From Candidatus Delongbacteria bacterium (GTDB lineage: Bacteria > UBA4055): a DNA stretch of 6,021 nt. The notes beneath the pieces were generated by a model. That model did no database searches, was not told where the DNA came from, and was given only the letters and a program-made list of their open reading frames with translations. Made by a program: the position numbers and the translations under genes. The stretch is from the NCBI GenBank assembly GCA_022013635.1, contig JAKLPX010000099.1:1-6021 (forward strand). Reading direction: 5' to 3'. The first letter of the stretch is position 1. The number at the start of each line of letters is the position of its first letter. Below are positions 5,997 through 6,021 of this stretch, one piece after another.

Positions 5997-6021
5997 ATTT
6001 AAAACATATTTAAATCAACTC

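Noticed and set aside
5997..6021. Possible 3' end of another minus-strand CDS (a frame with TAA at 6012-6010)
   Set aside because: Only three sense codons fit before the window edge, which cannot support a gene call, although the terminator at 5973-5996 implies that one lies to the right.

Overview
The window is one strand-biased block: every gene I can support lies on the minus strand, so transcription runs from the right edge to the left edge. It looks like chromosomal DNA of a Gram-negative (diderm), moderately AT-rich bacterium. The evidence is a lipobox lipoprotein, an AsmA-type envelope protein and the MEP-pathway gene ispF. The SUMF1-type lipoprotein and a TAnnTTTG-like element in one promoter would fit the broad FCB/candidate-phylum area. 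That placement is an impression, not a demonstration.

Layout, in order of transcription. At the right end, 5973-5996 is a strong hairpin terminator for a gene outside the window. A promoter-like block (5937-5965) follows. Then comes a lipoprotein gene (4956-5888) with a formylglycine-generating-enzyme/SUMF1-type C-lectin fold. A second, nearly identical promoter block (4911-4939) drives a 267-residue soluble GHKL/histidine-kinase-like protein (4068-4871). Twelve bases later is a 1093-residue AsmA-like envelope protein (774-4055), and 20 bases later ispF (265-753). After a 66-base gap a DNA methyltransferase begins at 198 and runs off the left edge. The kinase-like gene, asmA-like gene and ispF look like one transcription unit.

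The most interesting item is the 3' end of the lipoprotein gene. Its last ~41 codons have the layout of the variable region (VR) of a diversity-generating retroelement (DGR) target. An RGxSW motif is followed by many scattered codons of the form NNC or NNT where DGR template repeats usually carry AAC/AAT. The gene then ends in a GFRVV segment. The patch is about 55% G+C by hand count, against roughly 27-47% in the lines of the gene I counted upstream. No template repeat or reverse transcriptase is visible here, so this would be a remote DGR target, displayed on the cell surface by its lipid anchor.

The second notable item is a split direct repeat flanking the lipoprotein gene. A 38-bp promoter block (36/38 identical) and a perfect 20-bp block containing the kinase start codon occur both upstream of the kinase gene and upstream of the lipoprotein gene. 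This suggests that the lipoprotein gene arrived as a cassette by insertion or duplication between the promoter and the kinase gene.
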